Assembly: GCF_016901135.1 (NCBI RefSeq)
Contig: NZ_JAFEVL010000073.1
Span: 62,001-126,000 of the forward strand
Source of the DNA: Martinezella lusitana
GTDB lineage: Bacteria > Pseudomonadota > Alphaproteobacteria > Rhizobiales > Rhizobiaceae
DNA length: 64,000 nucleotides
Reading direction: 5' to 3'
Position 1 is the first letter of the stretch. Every line of letters starts with the position of its first letter. The notes beneath the pieces were generated by a model. It was not told the origin of the DNA. It did no database searches and saw only the letters and a list, made by a program, of their open reading frames with translations. This document shows, one piece after another, positions 8,327 through 16,922 of the stretch. The translations under genes were made by a program, and so were the position numbers.

Positions 8327-9271
8327 ATGACTGTTGCTTTCACATTTCCCGGCCAGGGCAGCCAGGCCGTCGGCATGGGCAAGGACCTTGCCGACAATTT
8401 CGCCGAAGCGCGCGCCGTCTTCGAGGAAGTTGATGAAGCGCTCGGTGAAAAGCTCTCCGACGTCATCTTCAATGGCCCGGAAGACAGACTGACGCTGACG
8501 GCCAATGCGCAGCCGGCGCTGATGGCCGTGTCGCTCGCCGTCATTCGTGTTCTGCAGGCCCGCGGCCTCGATCTGAAGAGCAAGGTCTCCTATGTCGCCG
8601 GCCACTCGCTCGGCGAATATTCGGCGCTCTGCGCCGCCGGCACCTTCTCGCTTGCCGACACCGCGCGGCTGCTGCGCATTCGCGGCAACGCCATGCAGGC
8701 GGCAGTCCCCGTCGGCGTCGGCGCCATGGCTGCGATCATCGGGCTCGAACATGCCGATGTCGCCGCCGTCTGTGCCGAGGCTTCCGTGCTTGGCGCCTGT
8801 CAGATCGCCAACGACAATGGCGGCGGCCAGATCGTCATTTCCGGCGAGAAGTCGCCTGTCGAGAAGGCGGCCGAGCTGGCAACCGCCAAGGGCGCCAAGC
8901 GCGCCATCCTGCTGCCGGTTTCCGCGCCCTTCCATTCCGCGCTGATGGCGCCGGCCGCCGAAGCGATGCGCGAAGCGCTCGCCGGCGTCGCCAAGTCCAA
9001 TCCGGTCGTGCCGGTCATCGCCAACGTCAAGGCTGCTCCGGTGACCGATGCCGAAGAGATCGCCAGGCTGCTGGTCGAGCAGGTCACCGGTCAGGTGCGC
9101 TGGCGCGAGACGGTGGAATGGTTTGCTGCCAACAATGTGACAACATTGTATGAAATTGGCGCCGGCAAGGTGCTGACGGGCCTGGCTCGCCGCATCGACA
9201 AGTCGGTCAACGGCATCGCCATCAACAATGCTGCTGATATCGACACGGCGCTTGGCGCATTGCTCGGCTGA
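8327..9271 (+). CDS. fabD: malonyl-CoA:ACP transacylase
   Basis: 314 aa. Transfers malonyl from CoA to acyl carrier protein, the entry to chain elongation. FTFPGQGSQAVGMG is the N-terminal oxyanion-hole motif, GHSLGEYSALCAAG carries the nucleophilic Ser, and PVSAPFHSALM carries the catalytic His. The ATG at 8327 is chosen because AAAAGGA lies 9 bp upstream; an in-frame TTG two codons earlier is less likely. First gene of fabD-fabG-acpP-fabF, 26 bp before fabG. Confidence 0.97.
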   Translation: MTVAFTFPGQGSQAVGMGKDLADNFAEARAVFEEVDEALGEKLSDVIFNGPEDRLTLTANAQPALMAVSLAVIRVLQARGLDLKSKVSYVAGHSLGEYSALCAAGTFSLADTARLLRIRGNAMQAAVPVGVGAMAAIIGLEHADVAAVCAEASVLGACQIANDNGGGQIVISGEKSPVEKAAELATAKGAKRAILLPVSAPFHSALMAPAAEAMREALAGVAKSNPVVPVIANVKAAPVTDAEEIARLLVEQVTGQVRWRETVEWFAANNVTTLYEIGAGKVLTGLARRIDKSVNGIAINNAADIDTALGALLG

Positions 9272-9297
9272 CAGAGATTAAGGAACGAGGGACAAAC

Positions 9298-10035
9298 ATG
9301 CTTGATTTGACCGGCCGCAAGGCCCTGGTAACCGGCTCGTCCGGCGGTATCGGCGAAGAGATCGCCCGGCTCCTGCACAAGCAGGGCGCCATTGTCGGCC
9401 TGCATGGCACGCGCGTCGAGAGACTGGAGGCATTGGCTGCCGAGCTTGGCGACCGCGTCAAGATCTTCCCGGCAAACCTGTCGGATCGCGACGAGGTCAA
9501 GGCACTCGGCGTCAAGGCCGAGGAAGAGCTCGGCGGCGTCGATATCCTCGTCAACAATGCCGGCATCACCAAGGACGGCCTGTTCGTGCGCATGAGCGAT
9601 GAAGACTGGGATGCCGTGCTGGAAGTCAATCTCACCGCCGTCTTCCGGCTGACGCGCGAGCTGACCCATCCGATGATGCGCCGCCGCTATGGCCGCATCA
9701 TCAACATCACCTCCGTCGTCGGCGTGACAGGCAATCCCGGCCAGGCCAATTATTGCGCCTCCAAGGCCGGCATGATCGGCTTCACCAAGTCGCTGGCGCA
9801 GGAAATTGCGAGCCGCAACGTCACCGTCAACTGTGTCGCGCCCGGCTTCATCGAGAGCGCCATGACCGGCAAGCTGAACGACAAGCAGAAGGAAGCCATC
9901 ATGGGTGCCATTCCCATGAAGCGCATGGGCAACGGCGCGGAAGTCGCTTCCGCGGTCGCCTATCTCGCTTCCTCCGAAGCCAGCTACGTCACCGGCCAGA
10001 CGATCCACGTCAACGGCGGCATGGCAATGATCTAA
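9298..10035 (+). CDS. fabG: 3-oxoacyl-ACP reductase
   Basis: 245 aa classical SDR. TGSSGGIGEEIA is the NADPH-binding loop, NNAGITKDGL the central motif, and INITSVVGVTGNPGQANYCA then SK supplies the catalytic Ser-Tyr-Lys. The C-terminal NGGMAMI end is typical of FabG. It reduces beta-ketoacyl-ACP in fatty acid synthesis. A long hairpin follows at 10044-10073, before acpP. Confidence 0.97.
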   Translation: MLDLTGRKALVTGSSGGIGEEIARLLHKQGAIVGLHGTRVERLEALAAELGDRVKIFPANLSDRDEVKALGVKAEEELGGVDILVNNAGITKDGLFVRMSDEDWDAVLEVNLTAVFRLTRELTHPMMRRRYGRIINITSVVGVTGNPGQANYCASKAGMIGFTKSLAQEIASRNVTVNCVAPGFIESAMTGKLNDKQKEAIMGAIPMKRMGNGAEVASAVAYLASSEASYVTGQTIHVNGGMAMI

Positions 10036-10043
10036 AGGGAATT

Positions 10044-10073
10044 GCTATTGGAGGGAACTTTCCCTCCAATAGC
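10044..10073 (+). terminator. long hairpin after fabG
   Basis: Perfect 13-bp stem (GCTATTGGAGGGA and its complement) with loop ACTT. There is no clear T tract, so it could terminate, attenuate or protect the fabD-fabG mRNA end. Confidence 0.65.
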
Positions 10074-10118
10074 ATGTTGAGCAACCCGGAGCCGGCTATT
10101 TTCTGGCTTTGCGACGGA

Positions 10119-10134
10119 CTTAAACCGTGTTAAG
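10119..10134. promoter_or_regulatory. inverted repeat just upstream of the acpP promoter
   Basis: CTTAA-N6-TTAAG ends 6 bp before the proposed -35 of acpP. Short arms, so only a weak operator candidate. The TTAA halves are 6 bp apart, not the 7 bp of a CtrA box. Confidence 0.3.
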
Positions 10135-10140
10135 CGGGCC

Positions 10141-10168
10141 TTGACTGTGAACAGTCGTCCCGTAAATG
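10141..10168 (+). promoter_or_regulatory. candidate promoter of acpP
   Basis: TTGACT (10141-10146), 16-bp spacer, TAAATG (10163-10168). The leader to the acpP ATG would be about 150 nt. The strong -35 fits a very highly expressed gene. Confidence 0.5.
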
Positions 10169-10323
10169 CAGACGGACGGCGCCGCGCTCAAGGCGGCTCG
10201 GCCGGATCTCAGTGCCGGGTTGAACGGGTTTGCCCGCGGCGCCAGGACAGGTGCTGCAGGCTTGAATTAGGGTAGGGATGTCACAGGGCATTCTGATCAG
10301 GACATAAGGTCGAGGAAACCGAC

Positions 10324-10560
10324 ATGAGCGATATCGCAGAACGCGTAAAGAAAATTGTTGTTGATCATCTTGGCGTTGACGCCGACAAGGTCGTTGAAAG
10401 CGCAAGCTTCATCGACGATCTGGGTGCGGACTCGCTCGACACGGTCGAACTGGTCATGGCCTTCGAAGAAGAATTCGGCGTTGAAATCCCCGATGACGCT
10501 GCTGACTCGATCCTGACGGTCGGCGACGCGGTAAAGTTCATTGAGAAGGCTCAGGCCTAA
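10324..10560 (+). CDS. acpP: acyl carrier protein
   Basis: 78 aa acidic helical protein. GADSLDTVELVMAFEEEFG contains the DSL serine that receives the 4'-phosphopantetheine arm. It carries the growing acyl chain between FabD, FabG and FabF. A purine-rich site (CGAGGAAA) precedes the ATG. Its own promoter and flanking hairpins suggest acpP is also expressed as a short single-gene mRNA. Confidence 0.99.
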   Translation: MSDIAERVKKIVVDHLGVDADKVVESASFIDDLGADSLDTVELVMAFEEEFGVEIPDDAADSILTVGDAVKFIEKAQA

Positions 10561-10579
10561 TCTTTCGTACTTTTTGAAT

Positions 10580-10601
10580 GGGCGGGCTCAAGAGTCCGCC
10601 C
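10580..10601 (+). terminator. hairpin between acpP and fabF
   Basis: GGGCGGGCT with its complement AGTCCGCCC (one G-T pair) around a 4-nt loop, 19 bp after the acpP stop. Likely ends a share of acpP transcripts. Confidence 0.6.
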
Positions 10602-10674
10602 TATTTCGTCCGGCGACGTCGGGCGCACCATATTTATACGCATATCATCATAAGAAGACGGGGGTCTGAGGGCG

Positions 10675-11937
10675 ATGAGACGTGTCGTTATCACGGGTAC
10701 CGGCATGGTATCACCTTTGGGCTGTGGCACGGAGGTGTCCTGGTCGCGTTTGATCGCCGGACACAATGGCGCGCGCCTCGTGACTGAATTCGAGGTCGAG
10801 GATCTCGCCGCGAAGATCGCATGCCGCATTCCGTTTGGCGACGGCACCGACGGCACTTTCAATGCTGACGACTGGATGGAGCCGAAGGAGCAGCGCAAGG
10901 TCGACCCCTTCATCATCTATGGCATGGCAGCCGCAGATATGGCGCTGACGGACGCCGGCTGGCACCCGGCCACGGACGAGGACCAGATTGCGACCGGCGT
11001 CATGATCGGCTCCGGCATCGGCGGCCTCGAGGGCATCGTCGAGGCCGGCTATACGCTGCGCGACAAGGGCCCGCGCCGCATCTCGCCCTTCTTCATTCCC
11101 GGGCGTCTCATCAATCTCGTTTCCGGCCAGGTCTCCATCCGTCACAAGCTGCGCGGCCCGAACCACGCCGTCGTTACGGCCTGTTCGACCGGTGCGCATG
11201 CCATCGGCGATGCGGCCCGCCTGATCATGCTGGGCGATGCCGATGTCATGGTCGCGGGCGGCGCCGAAGCTCCGGTCTGCCGTATCTCGCTAGCCGGCTT
11301 TGCCGCCTGCAAGGCGCTGTCGACGGACTATAATGACGACCCGCAGAGGGCTTCGCGTCCCTATGACCGCGACCGTGACGGCTTCGTGATGGGCGAGGGC
11401 GCCGGTGTCGTTGTTCTGGAAGAGTTGGAACACGCCAAGGCCCGCGGCGCCAAGATCTACGCCGAAGTTGTGGGATACGGCCTTTCCGGCGACGCCTATC
11501 ACATCACCGCTCCGTCGGCGGACGGCGAGGGTGCATTCCGCTGCATGACATCGGCCTTGAAGCGCGCCGGTCTGACGCCGGCGGATGTCGACTATATCAA
11601 TGCACACGGCACCTCGACCATGGCCGACACGATCGAACTCGGCGCCGTCGAGCGGCTGGTCGGCGATGCCGCGTCCAGGATCTCCATGTCATCAACCAAG
11701 TCGGCGACCGGCCATCTTCTCGGGGCTGCCGGCGCGATCGAGGCGATCTTCGCCACGCTCGCCATTCGCGACAACATCGTTCCGCCAACGCTCAACCTCG
11801 ACAATCCGGAACGCGAGACCGCCATCGATCTTGTTCCGCACAAGGCCCGCAAGCGGGACGTCAATGTTGCGCTGTCCAACTCCTTCGGGTTCGGCGGTAC
11901 GAACGCGTCGCTTGTCCTGCGCCGTTTTGAGGCATAA
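10675..11937 (+). CDS. fabF: 3-oxoacyl-ACP synthase II
   Basis: 420 aa condensing enzyme. The nucleophilic Cys is in VVTACSTGAHAIGDA, the two catalytic His in YINAHGTSTMADTIEL and STKSATGHLLGAAG, and the glycine-rich C-terminal motif is NSFGFGGTNASLVL. This is the full KAS II layout. The ATG follows GAGGGCG. It elongates acyl-ACP with malonyl-ACP. Confidence 0.97.
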   Translation: MRRVVITGTGMVSPLGCGTEVSWSRLIAGHNGARLVTEFEVEDLAAKIACRIPFGDGTDGTFNADDWMEPKEQRKVDPFIIYGMAAADMALTDAGWHPATDEDQIATGVMIGSGIGGLEGIVEAGYTLRDKGPRRISPFFIPGRLINLVSGQVSIRHKLRGPNHAVVTACSTGAHAIGDAARLIMLGDADVMVAGGAEAPVCRISLAGFAACKALSTDYNDDPQRASRPYDRDRDGFVMGEGAGVVVLEELEHAKARGAKIYAEVVGYGLSGDAYHITAPSADGEGAFRCMTSALKRAGLTPADVDYINAHGTSTMADTIELGAVERLVGDAASRISMSSTKSATGHLLGAAGAIEAIFATLAIRDNIVPPTLNLDNPERETAIDLVPHKARKRDVNVALSNSFGFGGTNASLVLRRFEA

Positions 11938-11939
11938 AA

Positions 11940-11991
11940 ACAGCGCGTAACTGCGAAAGCGGGAATGCTCTTCGGCAAGCCCGCGCGCTGT
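11940..11991 (+). terminator. imperfect hairpin after fabF
   Basis: ACAGCGCG at 11940-11947 pairs with CGCGCTGT at 11984-11991; GCGGG and CCCGC can pair inside it. It lies directly after the fabF stop and may end the fab transcript. Confidence 0.4.
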
Positions 11992-12154
11992 CCTCGAATT
12001 TTATCGCGCCTCCATGCATCCCAGGGATGCGCCGCGGTAATGTCTGATCGGTCGAAGGCGAAGCTTCAGACGGCTCCGCCTTATCCTCTGAACCTGTTTT
12101 TTGCCGCATTGCTTGGCCAAAGAGCAGGCAATCACGAAAAGGAAGGGATTGCCG

Positions 12155-13372
12155 GTGAGCGATACGAACCAGAGCAACGGAACTCCGAACGGACAGAAGG
12201 GGCCGATCATACCGAAATCGGCAAGCGAAGCCCTGCGTCCGGAGCGTGTTCCGGATCCGCCAAAGCGTTCACGCAAAGCCCGCAGTCAGATGGTGATCTT
12301 CCTGAACTTCCTGATGACGTTGGCGGTTTTCGTCGTCGTCGCTGCGATTGCAGGCACGTATTATGCTTTCTCGGTCTACCAGAGCCCAGGTCCGCTGACG
12401 ACCAATACGAATTTCATCGTCCGCAACGGTGCGGGCCTGAACGAAATAGCCAATCGTCTGGAATCCAACAACATCATCAGCGACCAGCGCATCTTCCGTT
12501 GGCTGACGACCACCTATCTGCATGACGGCGAAACCTTGCGGGCCGGCGAATACGAGATCAAGGCGAGCGCTTCCATGAAGGACATCATGGAACTGCTGAA
12601 ATCGGGCAAATCCATCCTCTATTCGGTCACCTTGCCCGAGGGTCTGACCGTGCGGCAGATCTTCAACAAGCTGCAGGCCGATCCCGTGCTCGAAGGTGAT
12701 TTGCCATCGGCACTGCCGGGGGAGGGCAGCCTGAGGCCCGACACCTACAAGTTCACGCGCGGCACCAAGCGCACGGAAATTATCCAGCAGATGGCGGCCG
12801 CGCAGGACAAGCTGGTCGAGCAGATCTGGGATAAGCGCGACCCGAACCTGCAACTGGCGAACAAGCAGGATTTCGTCACGCTGGCCTCCATCGTCGAGAA
12901 GGAAACCGGTCTGGCGGACGAGCGCGCCCATGTCGCTTCCGTCTTCCTGAACCGTCTCGGCAAGGGCATGCGTCTGCAGTCGGATCCGACGATCATCTAT
13001 GGTCTCTTCGGCGGGGAGGGGAAACCTTCCGATCGGCCGATCTACCAGTCGGATCTGAAGAAAGAGACGCCTTATAACACCTACATCATCAAGGGCTTGC
13101 CGCCGACGCCGATCGCAAATCCGGGCAGGGATGCGCTGGAAGCCGTCGCCAACCCCTGGAAGAGCCAGGATCTCTACTTCGTGGCGGATGGTACAGGCGG
13201 CCATGTCTTCGCCGCGACGCTGGAAGAGCACAACACCAACGTCAAGCGCTGGCGCAAGCTTGCCGCCGAAAAGGGTGAAGATCCGAGCACCATCGCGGTT
13301 GACGGTCAGCCCGATGACGCTGCCGCAACCACGACCGGCTCGGGCACCCAGCAGAAAAAGAAGGCGAACTAA
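12155..13372 (+). CDS. mltG: endolytic transglycosylase MltG
   Basis: 405 aa from a GTG at 12155 preceded by AAGGAAGGG; an in-frame TTG at 12101 is rejected. The cytoplasmic N-terminus is followed by one membrane helix at about residues 46-70 (VIFLNFLMTLAVFVVVAAIA), a LysM-like region, and the YceG catalytic domain. LASIVEKETG with Glu248/Glu250 and MRLQSDPTIIYGLFG are the hallmark motifs. It cleaves nascent peptidoglycan strands and sets glycan length. The C-terminus is a short Thr/Lys-rich tail. Confidence 0.95.
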   Translation: MSDTNQSNGTPNGQKGPIIPKSASEALRPERVPDPPKRSRKARSQMVIFLNFLMTLAVFVVVAAIAGTYYAFSVYQSPGPLTTNTNFIVRNGAGLNEIANRLESNNIISDQRIFRWLTTTYLHDGETLRAGEYEIKASASMKDIMELLKSGKSILYSVTLPEGLTVRQIFNKLQADPVLEGDLPSALPGEGSLRPDTYKFTRGTKRTEIIQQMAAAQDKLVEQIWDKRDPNLQLANKQDFVTLASIVEKETGLADERAHVASVFLNRLGKGMRLQSDPTIIYGLFGGEGKPSDRPIYQSDLKKETPYNTYIIKGLPPTPIANPGRDALEAVANPWKSQDLYFVADGTGGHVFAATLEEHNTNVKRWRKLAAEKGEDPSTIAVDGQPDDAAATTTGSGTQQKKKAN

Positions 13373-13380
13373 TCCTTGCT

Positions 13381-13410
13381 GCGCCATGGCTTCGTTGAAG
13401 CCGGTGGCGC
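13381..13410 (+). terminator. hairpin after mltG
   Basis: GCGCCA with TGGCGC, plus inner GGCTT with AAGCC, around loop CGTTG; a small internal bulge. No T tract follows. Confidence 0.45.
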
Positions 13411-13429
13411 GGATTCACTTTACATTGGT

Positions 13430-13460
13430 CCACAATCCGATGATTTTCAGCGGATTGTGG
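13430..13460. promoter_or_regulatory. perfect 10-bp inverted repeat before yicC
   Basis: CCACAATCCG (13430-13439) and CGGATTGTGG (13451-13460) with an 11-bp spacer, ending 22 bp before the yicC start. It could be an operator or a leader hairpin sequestering or presenting the start region. Confidence 0.5.
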
Positions 13461-13482
13461 ATAGGAATTATCGGAGGCTTGC

Positions 13483-14370
13483 ATGGCATTGCAGTCCATG
13501 ACCGGTTTTGCCCGGCGTGAAGGAACGAGCGGGCGCGGTCGCTGGGCATGGGAATTGCGGTCGGTGAACGGCAAGGGGCTGGATGTCCGCCTGCGGTTGC
13601 CGCCGGGACTGGAGCGTTTGGAAACCGATATCCGCAAGCTGATCGCCGACCGGTTTTCGCGCGGCAACCTGCAGGTCGGCCTGTCGCTATCCGTCGAGGA
13701 AAGCCGGGTCGAGGTCGTGGTGAATCAGGAGGCGCTGGCGGCCGTGCTGGCACTGCGCGATCAGCTCGCCGGCATCATCGATCCCGCACCGCTGAGGCTG
13801 GATAGCCTCATGGCCGTTCGTGGGCTCGTCGAATTCAAGGAGGCGGAAGAAGACGAAGAGGTGCTTGCGGCGCGCGACGCCGACATCATCTCCGGTCTTG
13901 AGGCGGCCCTTGGTGATCTCAGCGACATGCGCGGGCGGGAAGGCCAGGCGCTTGGCCAGATCCTGCTCGGTCAGGTCGCAACCATCGAGGCGCTGACGGC
14001 TGTGGTCGAGCATGATCCCACGCGCTCACCGCGGGAGATCGCCACGAGACTGGCAGCACAGGTTGCCATGCTTCTGGACGGCTCGTCGGGCCTCGATCGC
14101 GACAGGCTGCATGCCGAGGCCGCCCTTCTCGCCACCAGGGCCGATCTTCGCGAGGAGATCGACCGCCTGAAGGCCCACGTGGCGGCGGCGCGCGATCTCC
14201 TTTCCAAGGGCGGCCCTGTCGGACGCAAGCTCGATTTTCTTGCACAGGAATTTAACCGGGAATCGAATACCATCTGTTCGAAGTCGAATGCCGCCGCGGT
14301 CACCGCCGCCGGCATCGAACTGAAGGTGGTCATCGACCAGTTCCGCGAACAGGTCCAGAATTTGGAGTAG
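13483..14370 (+). CDS. YicC/YloC family endoribonuclease
   Basis: 295 aa. MTGFARREG at the N-terminus and the C-terminal block with LDFLAQEFNRESNTICSKSN identify the YicC family, whose members are endoribonucleases in E. coli and Bacillus. GGAGG lies 7 bp before the ATG. It sits 3 bp before gmk, an order seen in many bacteria, so the two are co-transcribed. Two consecutive hairpins separate it from mltG. Confidence 0.93.
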   Translation: MALQSMTGFARREGTSGRGRWAWELRSVNGKGLDVRLRLPPGLERLETDIRKLIADRFSRGNLQVGLSLSVEESRVEVVVNQEALAAVLALRDQLAGIIDPAPLRLDSLMAVRGLVEFKEAEEDEEVLAARDADIISGLEAALGDLSDMRGREGQALGQILLGQVATIEALTAVVEHDPTRSPREIATRLAAQVAMLLDGSSGLDRDRLHAEAALLATRADLREEIDRLKAHVAAARDLLSKGGPVGRKLDFLAQEFNRESNTICSKSNAAAVTAAGIELKVVIDQFREQVQNLE

Positions 14371-14373
14371 GCG

Positions 14374-15036
14374 ATGAAGCCGGCGACATCCACATCCATT
14401 CCGATTGCCCGCCGGGGGCTGATGCTCGCGATTTCCTCGCCATCCGGTGCAGGCAAATCGACGATCGCGCGTACCTTGCTGGACAAGGACAAGCAGGTGA
14501 GCCTTTCCGTCAGCGTCACGACCCGGCAGCGTCGGCCGAGCGAAATCGAAGGTGTGCATTATCATTTCGTTTCGCAGCGCGAGTTCGAGCGCCTTCGCGA
14601 TTCCGACTCGCTGCTCGAATGGGCGGAGGTGCACGGCAATTTCTATGGAACGCCGCGCGAACCGGTGGAGACGGCGATGGCCGAAGGGCGTGACATGCTC
14701 TTCGACATCGACTGGCAGGGTGCCCAGCAACTGCAGGAAAAAATGCCGGCGGACGTCGTCTCTATCTTCGTGCTGCCACCAACGATGACGGAGCTGCAAT
14801 CGCGCCTGCATCGCCGCGCCGAGGATTCCGAAGAGGTCATCGCCATGCGTCTCGCCAATTCCCGGGCCGAGATCGCGCATTGGCGCGAATATGACTATGT
14901 CATCGTCAACGACGACCTTAACGTCGCCTTCGACGCCGTACAGTCGATCGTCAAGGCCGAACGCCTGCGCCGCGATCGCCGGCACGGCATGTTCGATTTC
15001 GTGCGAGATTTGCTGGAAGAGACGCCGAAGCGCTGA
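14374..15036 (+). CDS. gmk: guanylate kinase
   Basis: 220 aa. The P-loop is SSPSGAGKSTIA at about residues 21-32; TTRQRRPSEIEGVHYHFVS binds GMP; VLFDIDWQG-like DMLFDIDWQGAQQL follows. It phosphorylates GMP to GDP. It starts 3 bp after yicC and is convergent with rsmA, 24 bp away. Confidence 0.97.
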   Translation: MKPATSTSIPIARRGLMLAISSPSGAGKSTIARTLLDKDKQVSLSVSVTTRQRRPSEIEGVHYHFVSQREFERLRDSDSLLEWAEVHGNFYGTPREPVETAMAEGRDMLFDIDWQGAQQLQEKMPADVVSIFVLPPTMTELQSRLHRRAEDSEEVIAMRLANSRAEIAHWREYDYVIVNDDLNVAFDAVQSIVKAERLRRDRRHGMFDFVRDLLEETPKR

Positions 15037-15060
15037 GGCCGATCAGAAGCTCTGATCCGA

Positions 15061-15888
15061 TCAGAGGCAGTTTGCCAACCGGCAAAACTCTTCCACGGAG
15101 AGTGTCTCTGCACGCCGCTGTGGGTCGATATCGGCTTTCTGCAGCAGCGCTTCACCGCCGAGCGGCTTCAGGCTCTGGCGCAGCATTTTACGGCGTTGGC
15201 CGAAAGCGGCTTGCGTTATCTTCTCCAGCTTGTCGACGGCGCAGGGAATGGGCTTTTCCCTGGGCGTCAGGTGCACCACCGAAGAGGTCACCTTCGGCGG
15301 CGGCGTGAAGGCCTGTGGAGATATGTCGAAGGCCATGTGTGCCTCAGTGCGCCAGCCGCAGAGAACGCCAAGCCGGCCATAATGATTGTCATCTGCCTGC
15401 GCGACGATCCGCTGGCCCACTTCTTTCTGGAACATCAAGGTCAGCGACTGCCAGAAGGGCGGCCAGTGCGCCGGCAGAAGCCAGTTGACCAGCAGCTGAG
15501 TACCGACATTGTAGGGCAGGTTGGCGATGATCTTGACCGGGCCTTCGGGCGCAAGGGCCGCAAAATCCGTCTTCAGCGCATCGCCCTCGATCACGTCGAG
15601 CCGGCCAGGATAGTGATCGGCAATTTCCGCCAGTGCCGGCAGGCAGCGTGAATCGCGCTCGACAGCGATGACCTTGGCGGCGCCGAGCGCCAGAATGGCG
15701 CGCGTCAGCCCGCCAGGCCCCGGCCCAACTTCGAATACGGTGACGCCTTCAAGCGAGCCGGCGGTGCGCGCGACCTTCTGGGTCAGGTTCAGATCGAGAA
15801 GGAAATTCTGGCCAAGCGCCTTGCGCGCGTCGAGGCCATGACGCTGGATCACATCGCGAAGAGGCGGCAAGCCGTCAAGTGCAGCCAT
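15061..15888 (-). CDS. rsmA: 16S rRNA (adenine1518/1519-N6)-dimethyltransferase
   Basis: 275 aa. KALGQNFLLDLNLTQKV opens the family fold, VFEVGPGPGGLTRAIL binds SAM, and IIANLPYNVGTQLL is the NLPY catalytic motif. It dimethylates two adenines near the 3' end of 16S rRNA. Its ATG overlaps the pdxA stop (TGATG), so translation is coupled. Last gene of lptF-lptG-lptD-surA-pdxA-rsmA. Confidence 0.97.
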   Translation of the reverse strand: MAALDGLPPLRDVIQRHGLDARKALGQNFLLDLNLTQKVARTAGSLEGVTVFEVGPGPGGLTRAILALGAAKVIAVERDSRCLPALAEIADHYPGRLDVIEGDALKTDFAALAPEGPVKIIANLPYNVGTQLLVNWLLPAHWPPFWQSLTLMFQKEVGQRIVAQADDNHYGRLGVLCGWRTEAHMAFDISPQAFTPPPKVTSSVVHLTPREKPIPCAVDKLEKITQAAFGQRRKMLRQSLKPLGGEALLQKADIDPQRRAETLSVEEFCRLANCL

Positions 15889-16913
15889 CAGCGAACGTTT
15901 CCAGTCTTGCCGCTGATCTCGCTGGCGAGCTTCAGAGCAGCCACCAGGCTATCCTCTTTGGCAATACCCTTGCCGGCGATGCCGAAGGCCGTGCCGTGGT
16001 CCGGCGAGGTGCGGACGAACGGCAGTCCGAGCGTGACATTGACGGAATCGTCGAAGCCGAGCGCCTTGGCCGGGATCAGGGCCTGATCGTGATACATGCA
16101 GATGGCGACATCGTAGCGGCGGCGGGCCTCGTCATGGAACATCGTATCGGCGGGAAGGGGGCCGAAGGCATCGATCCCCTCGCTGCGAAGCGCATCGATC
16201 GCCGGACGGATGATGTCGTCATCCTCCTTGCCGAGGGCCCCATTTTCGCCGGCATGCGGGTTGAGGCCGGCAACCGCCAGCCGCGGGTTGGATATGCCGA
16301 AGCGCGTTCTCAGGTCGTGATCGGTGATCCTGCAGGTCTCGATGATGAGATCGGACGTCAATGCCTGCGGCACGTCCTTCAGCGGAATATGAATTGTGAC
16401 CGGAATAGCACGGAGTTTCGGACCGGCGAGAAGCATGACGGGCATCACCGTCTTGCCGGTTGCGCGCGTTGCGAGATCCGCCAGAAATTCCGTGTGGCCC
16501 GGAAAGCCGAAGCCGGCGTCGTAGAGCACAGACTTGGCGATCGGGTTCGTGACAACAGCGGAAGTCTTGCCGCTCATGCTGAGGGAGACGGCCATTTCAA
16601 TAGCAGTGATCGTTCCCTTGGCCGTGCCGACGTGCGGCTGACCGGCGACAACGTCCATTCCGGCTTCGATCGACAGGATTGGCAGGGCATCATGGAAGAC
16701 ATCGCAGGCGGAAGCCGGGTCGGCCTCTTGCAAAGGCACGTTGAGACCTAGCTGCGAGGCTCGCGCCGCGAGAACGCCCACATCACCGAGGAACAGGAAG
16801 GGCGGCAAGCCAAGCTCGCCGCGGCGGAGCCAGGCGGCGAGCGTAATATCGGAGCCTATGCCTGCCGGATCCCCTTGCGTCAGCGCCAGGGGGATGGAAG
16901 AGCGCGAGGGCAT
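15888..16913 (-). CDS. pdxA: 4-hydroxythreonine-4-phosphate dehydrogenase
   Basis: 341 aa. ALTQGDPAGIGSDI is the N-terminal signature; metal-binding His residues lie in TIHIPLKDVP, GLNPHAGENGALGKED and MYHDQALIPAKAL. It oxidises 4-phosphohydroxy-threonine on the route to pyridoxal phosphate. It is 9 bp downstream of the surA-like gene and overlaps rsmA, the same order as in E. coli. Confidence 0.97.
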   Translation of the reverse strand: MPSRSSIPLALTQGDPAGIGSDITLAAWLRRGELGLPPFLFLGDVGVLAARASQLGLNVPLQEADPASACDVFHDALPILSIEAGMDVVAGQPHVGTAKGTITAIEMAVSLSMSGKTSAVVTNPIAKSVLYDAGFGFPGHTEFLADLATRATGKTVMPVMLLAGPKLRAIPVTIHIPLKDVPQALTSDLIIETCRITDHDLRTRFGISNPRLAVAGLNPHAGENGALGKEDDDIIRPAIDALRSEGIDAFGPLPADTMFHDEARRRYDVAICMYHDQALIPAKALGFDDSVNVTLGLPFVRTSPDHGTAFGIAGKGIAKEDSLVAALKLASEISGKTGNVR

Positions 16914-16922
16914 CGGCAGCGA

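Noticed and set aside
10119..10134. TTAA repeat before acpP as a CtrA box
   Set aside because: The halves are 6 bp apart rather than 7 and lack the extended TTAACCAT context.
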